Shown one piece after another: positions 11,791-20,128 of a stretch of 31,546 nucleotides of DNA. Numbering within the stretch: the first letter of the stretch is position 1; every line of letters begins with the position of its first letter. Source of the DNA: a virus. Under the pieces are notes generated by a model, which did not search any database, had not been told where the DNA came from, and worked only from the letters and a program-made list of their open reading frames with translations. The stretch spans positions 1 to 31,546 of IMG/VR virus record IMGVR_UViG_3300030388_001250; one strand, written 5' to 3'. The position numbers and the translations under genes are program-made.

Positions 11791-13399
11791 TATTTTTCTC
11801 CTGTAGATATACGAAATAATCTTCACCCATAGGGTAATTATAACGATGATCTGTAGATAGTAAATGCAACGAACCTTTAGCCCTAGTTGCACCAGTGTAG
11901 TAAACCCTCTTCTCATCCGCTTGTTCTTCTAAATTTTTATTAGAGTAAGCAGAAGGCCAATTTGTTTTTGAATACAATAAAACGTTATCGGCTTCGCCAC
12001 CTTTAACAGAATGTATTGTATCTATAATTATTTTAGGATTACCATCTAAATTCTTTTGACCGTATCTTTGAAGTAAACGAATAAAGTAATTAACTTGCTC
12101 AGGCTTAAAGTTTCTTTGTAGTATCTGCCACCAAGATAACTTATTTGCTTCTTCAGGTAAATCTAAACCACACCACTCTTGTAAATGTTTAAAGTCATAC
12201 TTTTGAGTGCTTGGCTCTTTCATCCAAAACTTAGGTTGTCTAAAAGCAATATCTTTTAAATCACGAATAAAGGTATACATATTCTCAGCCTGTACTTTAT
12301 TAATCTTTTTACCGAGACTGATTGTTGTCCAAGCTTTAATAGCATCCCATTGTTTTTTATCAAAAGATTTATTACCTTTGTTATTAGAAAAATAAAGACC
12401 TGCATCTTTAGCGCACATCCTCAATTCATTAACCGTTGTGTTAACCCTGCCTAAGATATACCAAGTTCCAGGTGTATCACCTATAGGTACTTCATTAAAA
12501 CTTAAATACCTTTTTACACTCCCTTCTTTATCCAGATAGTCATAATCTTTCTCAACACTGTCATATATACCTCTTCTAATAATTTGCGAGAAGTGGTGTA
12601 TAGCTTCACCAAAACGTCTTGTCTTTCTTAAAAAAACCTCTCTACCTGGAAAGTAAGTTGTAAAATATTTAGGGTCAGCCCCATTCCATTTATAGATACC
12701 TTGATCATCATCACCCGCAAGATAAACACGTTTAACATTCTCAGCTATCTTGTATATAACTGACCACTGTAGGGGTGTAAAGTCTTGGGCCTCATCAAGT
12801 ATTAAAACTTCTAAAGGTGGAAACTCTACTTCATCGATAGCACGTTGTATCATATCGGTAAAATCAATAAACGAACCTTTCTTATAATGCTCATAGGTAG
12901 CTATCTTTCTTAAATATATATCCATATTATCTTTCTTATAAGATTCTTTTTTGTATATGAGCCGTGGGTCTTCTAACATGTTTCTTGCTTTATCATACAC
13001 CCCTAGCGACCAATCCTTATATGTGAAGTTATCGTCAGCCAATCTGTTATCTGATGTCTTAATTATCTTAGCTTCCATTGCATAATCCAACATACAGTTC
13101 TTAGGATCAAATACTTCTTCTGTAAAGTATCGGCGACAATATTTATGTAAGGTTTTAAAACGAGCAAAGTCCTCATCTGTAAATTGAGGGAAAGCAGCTA
13201 AGGCTCTATCTCGTGCCGTGTTGACAGCTTTGTTAGTAAAAGAAATAAAGGCGATGTTGCTAGGGTGTACGCCACGTTTAAGGTAGCCTTTTAAAACTCT
13301 CTCTATCAAAGTATACGTTTTACCTGTCCCTGGAGGACCAAAGATTTTAATTGTCTTGTGGTAAATCGCTTTCTGTTTTTGAATTCCTGAATTTATCAT
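11783..13399 (-). CDS. UvrD/Rep-like superfamily 1 DNA helicase
   Basis: A 3'-5' type SF1 helicase by motifs. Walker A is IFGPPGTGKT near residue 20-28, followed by motif Ia FISFTNKAV. Walker B is LILDEAQDF, motif III is LAGDDDQGIYKWNGAD, motif V is TIHSVKGGEADNVLL and motif VI is YYTGATRAKGSL. About 540 residues is shorter than bacterial UvrD (about 720), with a reduced 2B region, as is common in phages. It likely unwinds DNA for the phage fork, since no DnaB/gp4-type helicase is seen. In-frame ATGs at 13420, 13408 and 13399 have no decisive ribosome-binding site; all overlap the primase gene by 53-74 bases in another frame, so translation is probably coupled. Confidence 0.88.
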   Translation of the reverse strand: MINSGIQKQKAIYHKTIKIFGPPGTGKTYTLIERVLKGYLKRGVHPSNIAFISFTNKAVNTARDRALAAFPQFTDEDFARFKTLHKYCRRYFTEEVFDPKNCMLDYAMEAKIIKTSDNRLADDNFTYKDWSLGVYDKARNMLEDPRLIYKKESYKKDNMDIYLRKIATYEHYKKGSFIDFTDMIQRAIDEVEFPPLEVLILDEAQDFTPLQWSVIYKIAENVKRVYLAGDDDQGIYKWNGADPKYFTTYFPGREVFLRKTRRFGEAIHHFSQIIRRGIYDSVEKDYDYLDKEGSVKRYLSFNEVPIGDTPGTWYILGRVNTTVNELRMCAKDAGLYFSNNKGNKSFDKKQWDAIKAWTTISLGKKINKVQAENMYTFIRDLKDIAFRQPKFWMKEPSTQKYDFKHLQEWCGLDLPEEANKLSWWQILQRNFKPEQVNYFIRLLQRYGQKNLDGNPKIIIDTIHSVKGGEADNVLLYSKTNWPSAYSNKNLEEQADEKRVYYTGATRAKGSLHLLSTDHRYNYPMGEDYFVYLQEKNNG

Positions 13400-14930
13400 G
13401 ATACCCATCGTCCATTTCATTTAAAGTGTCTTCTTTCATCTTAGTCTTAATTGCTTGGTGGTTTACAAAATCAGGCATCTCAACATACCAAACATTTTTC
13501 TCATGCTCATAATAATCCTTACGCTCACATTTTAATAAACGAAGAGCATCGGCGGTTGTGTTAAAAATACCATTGGCTTTCTTTTTCAAGAAGTTAGACA
13601 AGGTAATCTTTTTAAAATAACAAATATTTGTTTTAGAGTCTAAGACCACATAGCCGTCTTTTAACTTATCAAACTTATCTTGTTCAACGTGGGACTCAAA
13701 GAAATCTTTTAATACTTTGTACCTTTCTTCTTCCAAGGTATCCTCATAGGTATGTTCTTTATTTTCAATTGCTTTCTCCACAAGACCTTTCATCAATAGC
13801 TCAAAAGGTGAAGGACCTTTAGAAGGTTTTGGTAGCGTCATCCAATACAACCGATGTCGTAACAACTTGACTCTAAAGGACTTTTCATCCTTCATATCTT
13901 CCGGAGTAACCATGACATGTTGTTTTTTAAAATCAAACTCATACCAAACATTTTTAGGATCTTGTATGTAAGTTATGTTTTCAAAAGCATCTATTATTTC
14001 TGGTATAGCTTCACCAATACCAAGCCTTCTTGATTTACAAAGCTCTTTATTACAAATGGGTTGTAACTCTGCATGTTTAGGTGGGCATTGAAATTCATAG
14101 CCTTGTTTATGTACGGACTTGCATAAAGCACTAACTTCGTTTCTTGGTAGAGGGGTGGCAAATATCTCTGAGTTACGTGTTACGCCGATCTCTTCTAAGT
14201 TTTTTACAGCCAGTGTAGTATTCTTTTTCATTTCTAAAACCATAACATTGAATAAATAATTGTTACGATTGTTGCCCGACCAACCCTCTTGTATTAATTT
14301 TTGTACGCAAGGTGGGTAATGATTCCATTCTGACTCGGCATCATAATTCTGAACTTTAAATTTAAAAAAATCATCAGGCTTTATTTGCTTATCTTTAGCT
14401 AAATCAATAAAACCACCACACATGACAGGAGTGTTGTTTTCATCAAAAGCATATTCCATAGTTCTATTAGAGTTAAAATAAGGCATGTTAACTGCTTTGT
14501 TCATTGGAAACACTTCATTAGATAAGAAGTACTGCTCATTGATTTCATTAAGCTTTTTAGAAACTTTCTTTACAGAAGCTAACTCAGTAAAGAAAACAAA
14601 TATGTGTAGGCCACCTGACTTTGATTTTACTGGAACAAAAGGTAATTTATATTCTTTAATAATTTCTACATATTTTTTTTCAGAATAATCTTTATAATTA
14701 TTTGGATCAACATCTATACATCCCCATAAACAATCCTCACCTATTTCAGGTCTGATCCCTATACGAGACTTTCCGTCAAGATGAGCTTTCCAATGCTTGG
14801 GTGTAAGCTTCTCATGTATCGTTTGATATTGAGCTTTCTTCTTACCCCTCTCATCGTCCTCGCCAGTTAGCGAGGACTTGAGATAACAAGTATCGTCACC
14901 TTGAAAAAGTTTAAACAGTTCTTTATGCAT
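13347..14930 (-). CDS. Archaeo-eukaryotic-type (AEP/TOTE-like) DNA primase
   Basis: Residues about 55-160 carry the AEP primase core: GCIDVDPNN with Asp73 and Asp75 (metal-binding DxD), then SKSGGLHIFVFF with His109 (nucleotide-binding sGxH), then NMPYFNSNRTMEYAF. This order matches TOTE-conflict-system and phage AEP primases. A Cys/His cluster (QCPPKH, ICNKELC, about residues 280-300) may form the zinc element of the PriCT type. The C-terminal third, with LYWMTLPKPSKGPSPFELLMKG, is an unassigned helical region. At 527 residues it lacks a helicase domain, which the next gene supplies. It primes DNA synthesis for the phage polymerase. The ATG at 14930 lies 4 bases after the SSB-like gene with no clear ribosome-binding site. 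Confidence 0.8.
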   Translation of the reverse strand: MHKELFKLFQGDDTCYLKSSLTGEDDERGKKKAQYQTIHEKLTPKHWKAHLDGKSRIGIRPEIGEDCLWGCIDVDPNNYKDYSEKKYVEIIKEYKLPFVPVKSKSGGLHIFVFFTELASVKKVSKKLNEINEQYFLSNEVFPMNKAVNMPYFNSNRTMEYAFDENNTPVMCGGFIDLAKDKQIKPDDFFKFKVQNYDAESEWNHYPPCVQKLIQEGWSGNNRNNYLFNVMVLEMKKNTTLAVKNLEEIGVTRNSEIFATPLPRNEVSALCKSVHKQGYEFQCPPKHAELQPICNKELCKSRRLGIGEAIPEIIDAFENITYIQDPKNVWYEFDFKKQHVMVTPEDMKDEKSFRVKLLRHRLYWMTLPKPSKGPSPFELLMKGLVEKAIENKEHTYEDTLEEERYKVLKDFFESHVEQDKFDKLKDGYVVLDSKTNICYFKKITLSNFLKKKANGIFNTTADALRLLKCERKDYYEHEKNVWYVEMPDFVNHQAIKTKMKEDTLNEMDDGYHDKFRNSKTESDLPQDN

Positions 14931-14933
14931 GAG

Positions 14934-15773
14934 TTAAAAAGGAACGTTGTCTTTACTCTCGCCTTCTAAAACTTCAGAACTGGCTTTTACATTAGATGCT
15001 GCTTTGTCATCATTAAAATCAACACCGCTAACCATATCTAATTTCTTAGCATTCTCACTAAAACTTTTAGTAATCTGCAATAGATCAGAATCAGTTGGTT
15101 GATCTAGGAACCTATCAAATGATGTAGCCCAACCATACCAAGTACCTTTTGAGTTAGACTCCTGTACGGTAGTCATACGGTATACACTAGCCCATGAAGG
15201 AGGTGTAAAGAAACCTTTTTTACCCTGCATTCTTTTAGACATCATCATTGAATTCCAAAGTCTTGATTTCTTTTTCTGGGTAGATTTCATAGTAATTAGC
15301 GCACTCTCTACAGGGTTGTAGTCTTCATCTAGTATGTAAACAAAATGATTACCAGTGTCCTCGATGTAAGTTCCGCTTTCAGTTCTATCTCTACCGTCAT
15401 CTGCTCTTTGTGTGGTTTTCATAATTGAAGGATCTCCATGAATAGCAACAGGTCTTCCAGCAGAATCCCCTCTATCAGCCCACTCATTAAAAGTGTTTAC
15501 ATATAAACAAGGTACAACCAACATACCCTCTTTACCTTTGTAAACAGTATTAGATACTTCATTAAATATATCACCGGGTTTTGCATCCTTATTATATTTA
15601 GCATCACTCTCATTAAGTGCGGGAGAGTTAGATGTTAATACTTTAATGATTGGTAACTTCACATCTCGTGCAGTTACATTTTCAAGACCGTCATTTGCAA
15701 ACTGTTCTAATTCGCTCATAACATCGGTTGATATCTCAGTATTTTCTTTAGTCGCTACTTCTTTCTTCGTCAT
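14934..15773 (-). CDS. ssb: Single-stranded DNA-binding protein-like
   Basis: The protein ends in an acidic tail tipped by KDNVPF, very like the DDDIPF tip that bacterial SSB and functionally equivalent phage proteins use to recruit repair and replication partners. The body is beta-rich (GMLVVPCLYVNTFNEW, HFVYILDEDYNPVESALITM, WNSMMMSKRMQGKKG, TWYGWATSFDRFL), consistent with an OB fold. CAGGAGTAAATT gives a good start. Its place between a coiled-coil protein and the primase supports a role in coating ssDNA at the fork. Similar proteins in marine phages are usually annotated only as hypothetical or putative SSB. Confidence 0.7.
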   Translation of the reverse strand: MTKKEVATKENTEISTDVMSELEQFANDGLENVTARDVKLPIIKVLTSNSPALNESDAKYNKDAKPGDIFNEVSNTVYKGKEGMLVVPCLYVNTFNEWADRGDSAGRPVAIHGDPSIMKTTQRADDGRDRTESGTYIEDTGNHFVYILDEDYNPVESALITMKSTQKKKSRLWNSMMMSKRMQGKKGFFTPPSWASVYRMTTVQESNSKGTWYGWATSFDRFLDQPTDSDLLQITKSFSENAKKLDMVSGVDFNDDKAASNVKASSEVLEGESKDNVPF

Positions 15774-15776
15774 AAT

Positions 15777-16322
15777 TTACTCCTGGTTACGTTTTACCGT
15801 GGTTCTGTTTGATGTGTATACTCCAAAAGTTTCCATAGGTACGTCTTTCCCATTCTGTATTTGCTCTTTAACAAATGCTTTCAAGGTCATTGGTTCTACT
15901 TTCATTTTTTGAGATACGTTATGCCCTTTACTTTTCAACTCACCGACAAGATCAGATGCTTCCCCATCTTGTGATTTACCAAATTGTAAGGTGACATTAT
16001 TTTTAATAAGATCGCCAAACCCATTAGAACGAAGCCAATCGAAGGCTTCCTCTTGTTTGGATACGGGTATCTTAGCGGCATAGTAAGGTTTAACTTCGAT
16101 AGATGTACCATCGGTAAGTTTTAAAGTTCTTACACCTGCCTGTTGCATCAAGTTAGGAATAGTTTGCTCAGAATACTCACGCTCAGTTTCTTTCAACTTT
16201 TTTAGTTGTTCTTCAAACTTGGCTACTTCATTCTGAGTCTCTATCAACTTGTTGCATGATGTGGCAATGTCATTTGTCATTACCGTGTCTACTGTTATAG
16301 TAGATTCAGCTTCAAGATCCAT
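15777..16322 (-). CDS. Conserved coiled-coil protein heading the replication operon
   Basis: Residues about 20-55 form a predictable coiled coil (NKLIETQNEVAKFEEQLKKL, then KETEREYSEQTIPNLM). This leads into a compact alpha/beta region (GVRTLKLTDGTSIEVKPYYA, then EEAFDWLRSNGFGDLI). This layout is frequent next to SSB and primase genes in marine podoviruses but has no proven function known to me; a Gam-like end-protection or recombination role is only a guess. GGAGGG before the ATG gives a strong start. It is the first gene behind the leftward promoter region shared with the SNF2 gene and is followed by the SSB-like gene after 3 bases. Confidence 0.7.
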   Translation of the reverse strand: MDLEAESTITVDTVMTNDIATSCNKLIETQNEVAKFEEQLKKLKETEREYSEQTIPNLMQQAGVRTLKLTDGTSIEVKPYYAAKIPVSKQEEAFDWLRSNGFGDLIKNNVTLQFGKSQDGEASDLVGELKSKGHNVSQKMKVEPMTLKAFVKEQIQNGKDVPMETFGVYTSNRTTVKRNQE

Positions 16323-16352
16323 AGGACCCTCCTATATATTTATAGAACTTAC

Positions 16353-16381
16353 ACCTTATTAAATTTCTCTTGCAATGTCAA
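16353..16381 (-). promoter_or_regulatory. Leftward promoter of the replication operon
   Basis: Consensus TTGACA on the minus strand (16376-16381) with a 17-bp spacer to TAAGGT (16353-16358), a poor -10. An alternative -10 (TATAAA) lies further downstream. It overlaps the rightward promoter on the opposite strand, so firing may be mutually exclusive. Confidence 0.45.
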
Positions 16382-16398
16382 CAGTCGGAGAATAAAAT
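16370..16398 (+). promoter_or_regulatory. Putative leaderless promoter of the SNF2 helicase gene
   Basis: TTGCAA (16370-16375), 17-bp spacer, TAAAAT (16393-16398), then six bases to the ATG at 16405, so transcription would begin about at the A of the start codon. A GGAG at 16387 is 14 bases away and would not be in the transcript. Confidence 0.6.
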
Positions 16399-16404
16399 AC
16401 TGCA

Positions 16405-17805
16405 ATGTATGAATATAAAACTAAACCTTTCGAACATCAAAGGGAAGCGTTAATACAGGGGGCTCACAGGAAAGGTTTTGCTTACCTCATGGAAATGGGA
16501 ACAGGTAAAACTAAAGTAACTATAGATAACGCTGCTTATTTATATTTAGAGAATAAAATAAGCCTAATGGTAGTTGTAGCTCCCAATTCAGTTTATCAAA
16601 ACTGGAAAGATGAAATTTCTTTGCATTGCCCTTGCGACACTAATATTTTTACTTATAAGATAGATAAAAAGTTTTTATACGATGAGGGCAAACTCAATGT
16701 TGTTTTAATGAATGTAGAAGCTTTTAGCCATAAGTCGGGGGTCAAGTATCTTGAAGAGATACTTAAAGTTTGTGGCGCTGATGTTATGATGGTTATTGAT
16801 GAGTCTACTACTATTAAGAACCGTACTGCGCAAAGAACTAAGTCATTGATTAAACTAGGTAAGATGACTGAATACCGTAGGATTTTAACAGGGTCTCCTA
16901 TAACTAAATCACCTTTAGACTTGTTCGCTCAATTTGAATTCTTACAATCCGGGTTACTTGGAACAGATAACTTTTATGTGTTTCGAGCTCGTTATTGTGT
17001 CATGCATGATATAGCCTCGCCAAGTGGTAAAAGACTTAGCATACCTAGCTATTATGTAAACCTGGAAGAGTTAGAAAAAGTAATTAAAAAAAATTCATTT
17101 AGGGTATTAAAAAAAGATTGTTTAGATTTAAAACCAAAAGTTTATACCAAGCGTATGGTTAATTTAAAACCCCAACAAGCAGAAGCTTATAAAGAATTGG
17201 CTGATCGAGCCAGAACAGTAATTTTTGATGATGAAGTTAGTTACAGTAATAAACTTACAGAAGTACAGAAGTTGCGTGAGCTGACTGATGGTTTTTATAC
17301 AACAGATACTGGAGAGAAAAAAGATTTACCTTCAGCCAAGCTAGAGGAACTTTTTAATGTTTTAGAAGAGACAGAAGGCAAAGTAATTATTTGGGCTAAT
17401 TATATTATTACGCTTGAGAAAATTATTAAGGCTCTACAAAAAAGATACGGGGCAGATAGCACCGTTGCTATTTATGGAAAGATACCTGCAAAAGATAGAC
17501 CTGAAATTATTAATCGTTTTCAAAATGATGACGCTACAAGATTCTTTGTTGGTAACCCACAAACAGCGGGATACGGTTTAAATCTTACCAGTGCCAATAC
17601 TGTTATCTATTATAGTAATTCTTTTAACTTAGAAGAAAGACAACAATCAGAAGATCGAGCGCATCGAGTTGGTCAAAAAAAGAGTGTCTTGTATATCGAT
17701 TTAATTGTCAAAGGCACCGTTGATGAAATGATTATTAAATCTTTAAAGAGTAAGATACAAATTAGTGCAAAAACTCTTGGAGAGGAGATTTTAGAGTATT
17801 TGTAA
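16405..17805 (+). CDS. SNF2-family DNA translocase/helicase
   Basis: A 466-residue superfamily 2 ATPase. The Q motif is KPFEHQ (7-12), motif I MEMGTGKTK (29-37), motif Ia VVVAPNSVYQNW, and motif II VIDESTTIKN (130-139) has DEST, not DEAH. These are followed by RRILTGSPI, motif V GYGLNLTSANTVIYY and motif VI QQSEDRAHRVGQ, giving both RecA lobes of the SNF2 type with little insertion. Phage SNF2 proteins are thought to remodel or anneal DNA during replication and recombination. It is the only rightward gene in a long leftward region, divergent from the replication operon and convergent with the exonuclease gene. The family's conserved N-terminus starts right at this ATG, supporting the start. 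Confidence 0.9.
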   Translation: MYEYKTKPFEHQREALIQGAHRKGFAYLMEMGTGKTKVTIDNAAYLYLENKISLMVVVAPNSVYQNWKDEISLHCPCDTNIFTYKIDKKFLYDEGKLNVVLMNVEAFSHKSGVKYLEEILKVCGADVMMVIDESTTIKNRTAQRTKSLIKLGKMTEYRRILTGSPITKSPLDLFAQFEFLQSGLLGTDNFYVFRARYCVMHDIASPSGKRLSIPSYYVNLEELEKVIKKNSFRVLKKDCLDLKPKVYTKRMVNLKPQQAEAYKELADRARTVIFDDEVSYSNKLTEVQKLRELTDGFYTTDTGEKKDLPSAKLEELFNVLEETEGKVIIWANYIITLEKIIKALQKRYGADSTVAIYGKIPAKDRPEIINRFQNDDATRFFVGNPQTAGYGLNLTSANTVIYYSNSFNLEERQQSEDRAHRVGQKKSVLYIDLIVKGTVDEMIIKSLKSKIQISAKTLGEEILEYL

Positions 17806-17828
17806 AAAAAACAACGCTCTGAAAGAGC
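17804..17828 (-). terminator. Terminator of the leftward exonuclease operon
   Basis: Read leftward, GCTCT-TTC-AGAGC is followed by GTTG and eight T; the T-run overlaps the stop codon of the SNF2 gene on the other strand. On the + strand the same hairpin has no T-run. I see no separate rightward terminator in the 17806-17896 gap. Confidence 0.65.
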
Positions 17829-17896
17829 CAGTATTAAGTTTTAAGATAGTACCTGATGTCATGACAAGCCAGAAATATTAAGCCCTGTGTATAAGC

Positions 17897-18619
17897 CTAT
17901 TTAACACCTCTATAGTAATCCTCTACTCTAGCAAACCATTTTTCCTCGTATTCAGACAACAAATCTTGATTCATCATAAATCTTTGGAAAAGAAGGTCTT
18001 TGGTGCAAACCAGAATCATCCCTTGGACAATTTCACCGTACTGTTTTTTGTGAGCTAAACTATAAGCTGCAATTTGATAATAATAATCTTCAATCCATTC
18101 TTCTCGTTTTGGTTTATTAGATTGTTTAAAATCTGCAATCGTAGGTTTGCCATCATACACACAAACTAAATCAGTAGAACCCGCCCATTGATCTTCATAA
18201 GCAAGACCCACTTCTGTCCCATACACTTCAGATAGTTTATCTAAGTTCTCTACAATTTGATGCGCCATCATTCTAGGTTGAGAACCCTTTTTACTTAAAT
18301 TCAAATAACCTTGACCCTTCATGTACTGCTCTAACACATAGTGCATTTCTGTACCACGAGTTGCCGCTTGGTTCGTGATCCGTGCTGCTTCTTCATAGCC
18401 CACTCGTTCACGCCACTTGTCTAGTGCTTCTCGTTTTTGTTTTGATTGCGTACCCGATAAGATAGTTGTGACACTAGGTACTTTTTTATCTTTGACGTTA
18501 TAGGTCCGTGGCCCGTCATTATCATTTCGAGTGTATTCCCCGTAATGATATTTGTGATTTACTTTAAACCCATCAATCGTAAAGCTGGTATCAGTTCTTT
18601 TTATCCTCATGATCCTCAT
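17897..18619 (-). CDS. RecB/MGME1-type PD-(D/E)XK exonuclease
   Basis: Motifs of the Cas4/RecB/MGME1 nuclease group occur in order: PSVTTILS (about 48-55), RGTEMHYVLE with His93, Glu136 in GTEVGLAYED, WAGSTDLV with Asp150, IADFKQSNK with Asp163 and Lys165, and YYYQIAAYSLA with Gln182. At 240 residues it is the usual length of phage single-domain exonucleases, which resect DNA ends for recombination, maturation or host DNA breakdown. Starts at 18619 or 18610 are both possible, as the ribosome-binding context is poor; both overlap the dehydrogenase gene, which suggests coupling. A terminator follows the gene. Confidence 0.85.
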   Translation of the reverse strand: MRIMRIKRTDTSFTIDGFKVNHKYHYGEYTRNDNDGPRTYNVKDKKVPSVTTILSGTQSKQKREALDKWRERVGYEEAARITNQAATRGTEMHYVLEQYMKGQGYLNLSKKGSQPRMMAHQIVENLDKLSEVYGTEVGLAYEDQWAGSTDLVCVYDGKPTIADFKQSNKPKREEWIEDYYYQIAAYSLAHKKQYGEIVQGMILVCTKDLLFQRFMMNQDLLSEYEEKWFARVEDYYRGVK

Positions 18620-19358
18620 CTTTTAAAAGTTTGTTATACTCAGCGGCTTCTTTAATTATACTTAAATTAACACCATAATATAAAGCAGATTGTTTAATTG
18701 CCGCAGTGTCTTTAGGAAAACAATGCCCACCAAACCCACGTTCTTTAGTAACCTGGCTGTGGCTGGCCCCTACCCTGCGATCAAGGACTACTCCTTTTCT
18801 TACATGTTCAAAATCAATGCCGGAAGCTTTACAAAGGTCGTGTATTTGATTGAAGAAAGAAACTTTAGTTGCCAAGAAAGAATTTCTAAAATACTTAATC
18901 AATATAAGTTCTTTTGGTTCTGCCTGTATTATATGAGGGCAACTGGGAAAAACTTCTTTGAATAACTTTGACCAAAATTCTACTTCTGCCCCACCTAGCA
19001 TAATAGTATCTTGTTGACGTAAATCTTCTAAAGCGGTAGCCCCTCTTAAAAACTCTGGGGAGAAAGACATACGCTTTTCATAGAAACTTGTTAAATGATC
19101 CCACCCTTCTATAGATATCGTGCTTTTGATTAGAATAGGTACATCGGGACAGTCCCGCATGACTTCAGAGACGTGTCTTATATTACAGCTTCCGTTGTTA
19201 CCTTCTGGGGTAGGTACACAAATAATGACAGCCTCTGTGTCTTGGCTGACTTTTCTGTCGTAATGTTTTGGATCTACTATTTCAACTTCGTGATAGTTTT
19301 GTAAAACGGCGGCGTAAGCTCTGCCAACAAAGCCGTAGCCTGCTATAGTTATTTTCAT
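18591..19358 (-). CDS. Short UDP-glucose 6-dehydrogenase-like enzyme
   Basis: The NAD-binding Rossmann motif GYGFVG is at residues 7-12. FSPEFLR (Glu102), KYFRNSFLATKVSFFN (Lys155, Asn159) and GFGGHCFPKD with catalytic Cys213 are the hallmarks of UDP-glucose/GDP-mannose dehydrogenases, which oxidise the nucleotide sugar to the uronic acid in two steps. At 255 residues it is much shorter than bacterial enzymes (about 390-450): it ends soon after the central helix and lacks the C-terminal UDP-binding domain. All visible catalytic residues are kept. Two glycosyltransferases lie in the same transcription direction (28089, 28891). It may make uronic sugars for virion or host-surface glycans, or act on another nucleotide sugar. 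Confidence 0.85.
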   Translation of the reverse strand: MKITIAGYGFVGRAYAAVLQNYHEVEIVDPKHYDRKVSQDTEAVIICVPTPEGNNGSCNIRHVSEVMRDCPDVPILIKSTISIEGWDHLTSFYEKRMSFSPEFLRGATALEDLRQQDTIMLGGAEVEFWSKLFKEVFPSCPHIIQAEPKELILIKYFRNSFLATKVSFFNQIHDLCKASGIDFEHVRKGVVLDRRVGASHSQVTKERGFGGHCFPKDTAAIKQSALYYGVNLSIIKEAAEYNKLLKDEDHEDKKN

Positions 19359-19529
19359 TTATTTTTTCTTCAACTTAGTTTTAACAGTTGCGGATAGATC
19401 TTTTAAATGAAATAACTTTTTACTTGATTTGGTATGAGCTGCACCTGTGTGCAACGAGCCGTCAGCCATCTTATGTGTTTTACCTTTGAACAACGTACCT
19501 GATTTAGTATAATGATTTACACCTTTCAT
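19359..19529 (-). CDS. Small basic protein (56 aa)
   Basis: GAGGAATTAATATT precedes the ATG at 19529, and the TAA abuts the dehydrogenase ATG. The product is very basic (16 Lys in 56 residues) with the pattern YTKSGTLFKGKTHKMADGSL and HTGAAHTKSSKKLFHLKDL, ending in Lys-Lys-Lys. I recall similar 50-60 residue proteins beside lysis genes of marine phages; no function is known to me. Nucleic-acid binding or an association with the lysis cassette is possible. Confidence 0.65.
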   Translation of the reverse strand: MKGVNHYTKSGTLFKGKTHKMADGSLHTGAAHTKSSKKLFHLKDLSATVKTKLKKK

Positions 19530-19546
19530 AATATTAATTCCTCACT

Positions 19547-19924
19547 TTAAGATTTGAATTTGCCTATAGATTTTAGTCCAAAACTGGCCCCAATGGAAGC
19601 CATAACTGACCATTGTAACCAGTCTGGAAATGTTGATAAGAACTCAATACCTTTTGCTACATGTGGTTGAAAGTATGGAATGAAAGAAAGAATTATTATA
19701 GCAATAAAACAAATAGTCCAGGCTTCATCTTTCCACGAATCGTCAGAAGCCTTTGCCATAGTGGTTTCCCACTCAACTTTACCCTCTGCAACTTTCTTTT
19801 GTACTGCTACTTTAGCGTCAATCTCTGCAATCTTTAAATTACTTTTAGCTACAGACTGCTTGCTTTTGTTATCAAGATACTGTGTTGCTATTTTACTTAC
19901 GCCTGAAAATATAAGCCCAATCAT
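19547..19924 (-). CDS. Holin of the 3-TM (GTA-holin-like) type
   Basis: A short amphipathic N-terminus is followed by a charged linker helix (KSNLKIAEIDAKVAVQKKVAEG) and the marker segment EWETTMAKASDDSWKDE. Two strong hydrophobic helices follow (WTICFIAIIILSFIPYF and WLQWSVMASIGASFGL), with a basic C-terminal end. This is the pattern of the GTA_holin_3TM family, small membrane proteins that open the inner membrane at lysis. GGAGG precedes the ATG, which overlaps the stop of the next-upstream gene as ATGA. The two genes upstream are also small membrane proteins. No endolysin is recognised in the window. Confidence 0.75.
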   Translation of the reverse strand: MIGLIFSGVSKIATQYLDNKSKQSVAKSNLKIAEIDAKVAVQKKVAEGKVEWETTMAKASDDSWKDEAWTICFIAIIILSFIPYFQPHVAKGIEFLSTFPDWLQWSVMASIGASFGLKSIGKFKS

Positions 19925-20127
19925 GGATTTCCTCCGTATTTTGCTATACCTGCTATAATACCCAACACAGAGCCTAACCAGACCAGAGTTTTAACTGCGC
20001 CCTTGCCCATGGATACCTGTTGCTGGAGTTCTTTAATATCTATAGAGTTTTGTTCAACGTCTTTGTGGATGTGCTCTAATTTAGATTCTAGTCTTGCTAA
20101 ACACTGTTCTGTTTTACTAATAGCCAT
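19921..20127 (-). CDS. Small coiled-coil/membrane protein of the lysis cassette
   Basis: A 68-residue protein: an N-terminal coiled coil (EQCLARLESKLEHIHKDVEQ) followed by one membrane helix (TLVWLGSVLGIIAGIAKYG). This is the topology of XhlA/hemolysin-like holin partners. An AGGGAAC site precedes the ATG. It lies between the 113-residue membrane protein and the holin, with a 4-base overlap to the holin. A role as anti-holin or holin partner is inferred from topology and place only. Confidence 0.6.
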   Translation of the reverse strand: MAISKTEQCLARLESKLEHIHKDVEQNSIDIKELQQQVSMGKGAVKTLVWLGSVLGIIAGIAKYGGNP

Positions 20128-20128
20128 A

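Noticed and set aside
11791-11916. A 42-residue N-terminal extension of the DNA polymerase
   Set aside because: It is hydrophobic, lies inside the helicase gene, and has no ribosome-binding site, whereas AGGAG sits correctly before the ATG at 11790.
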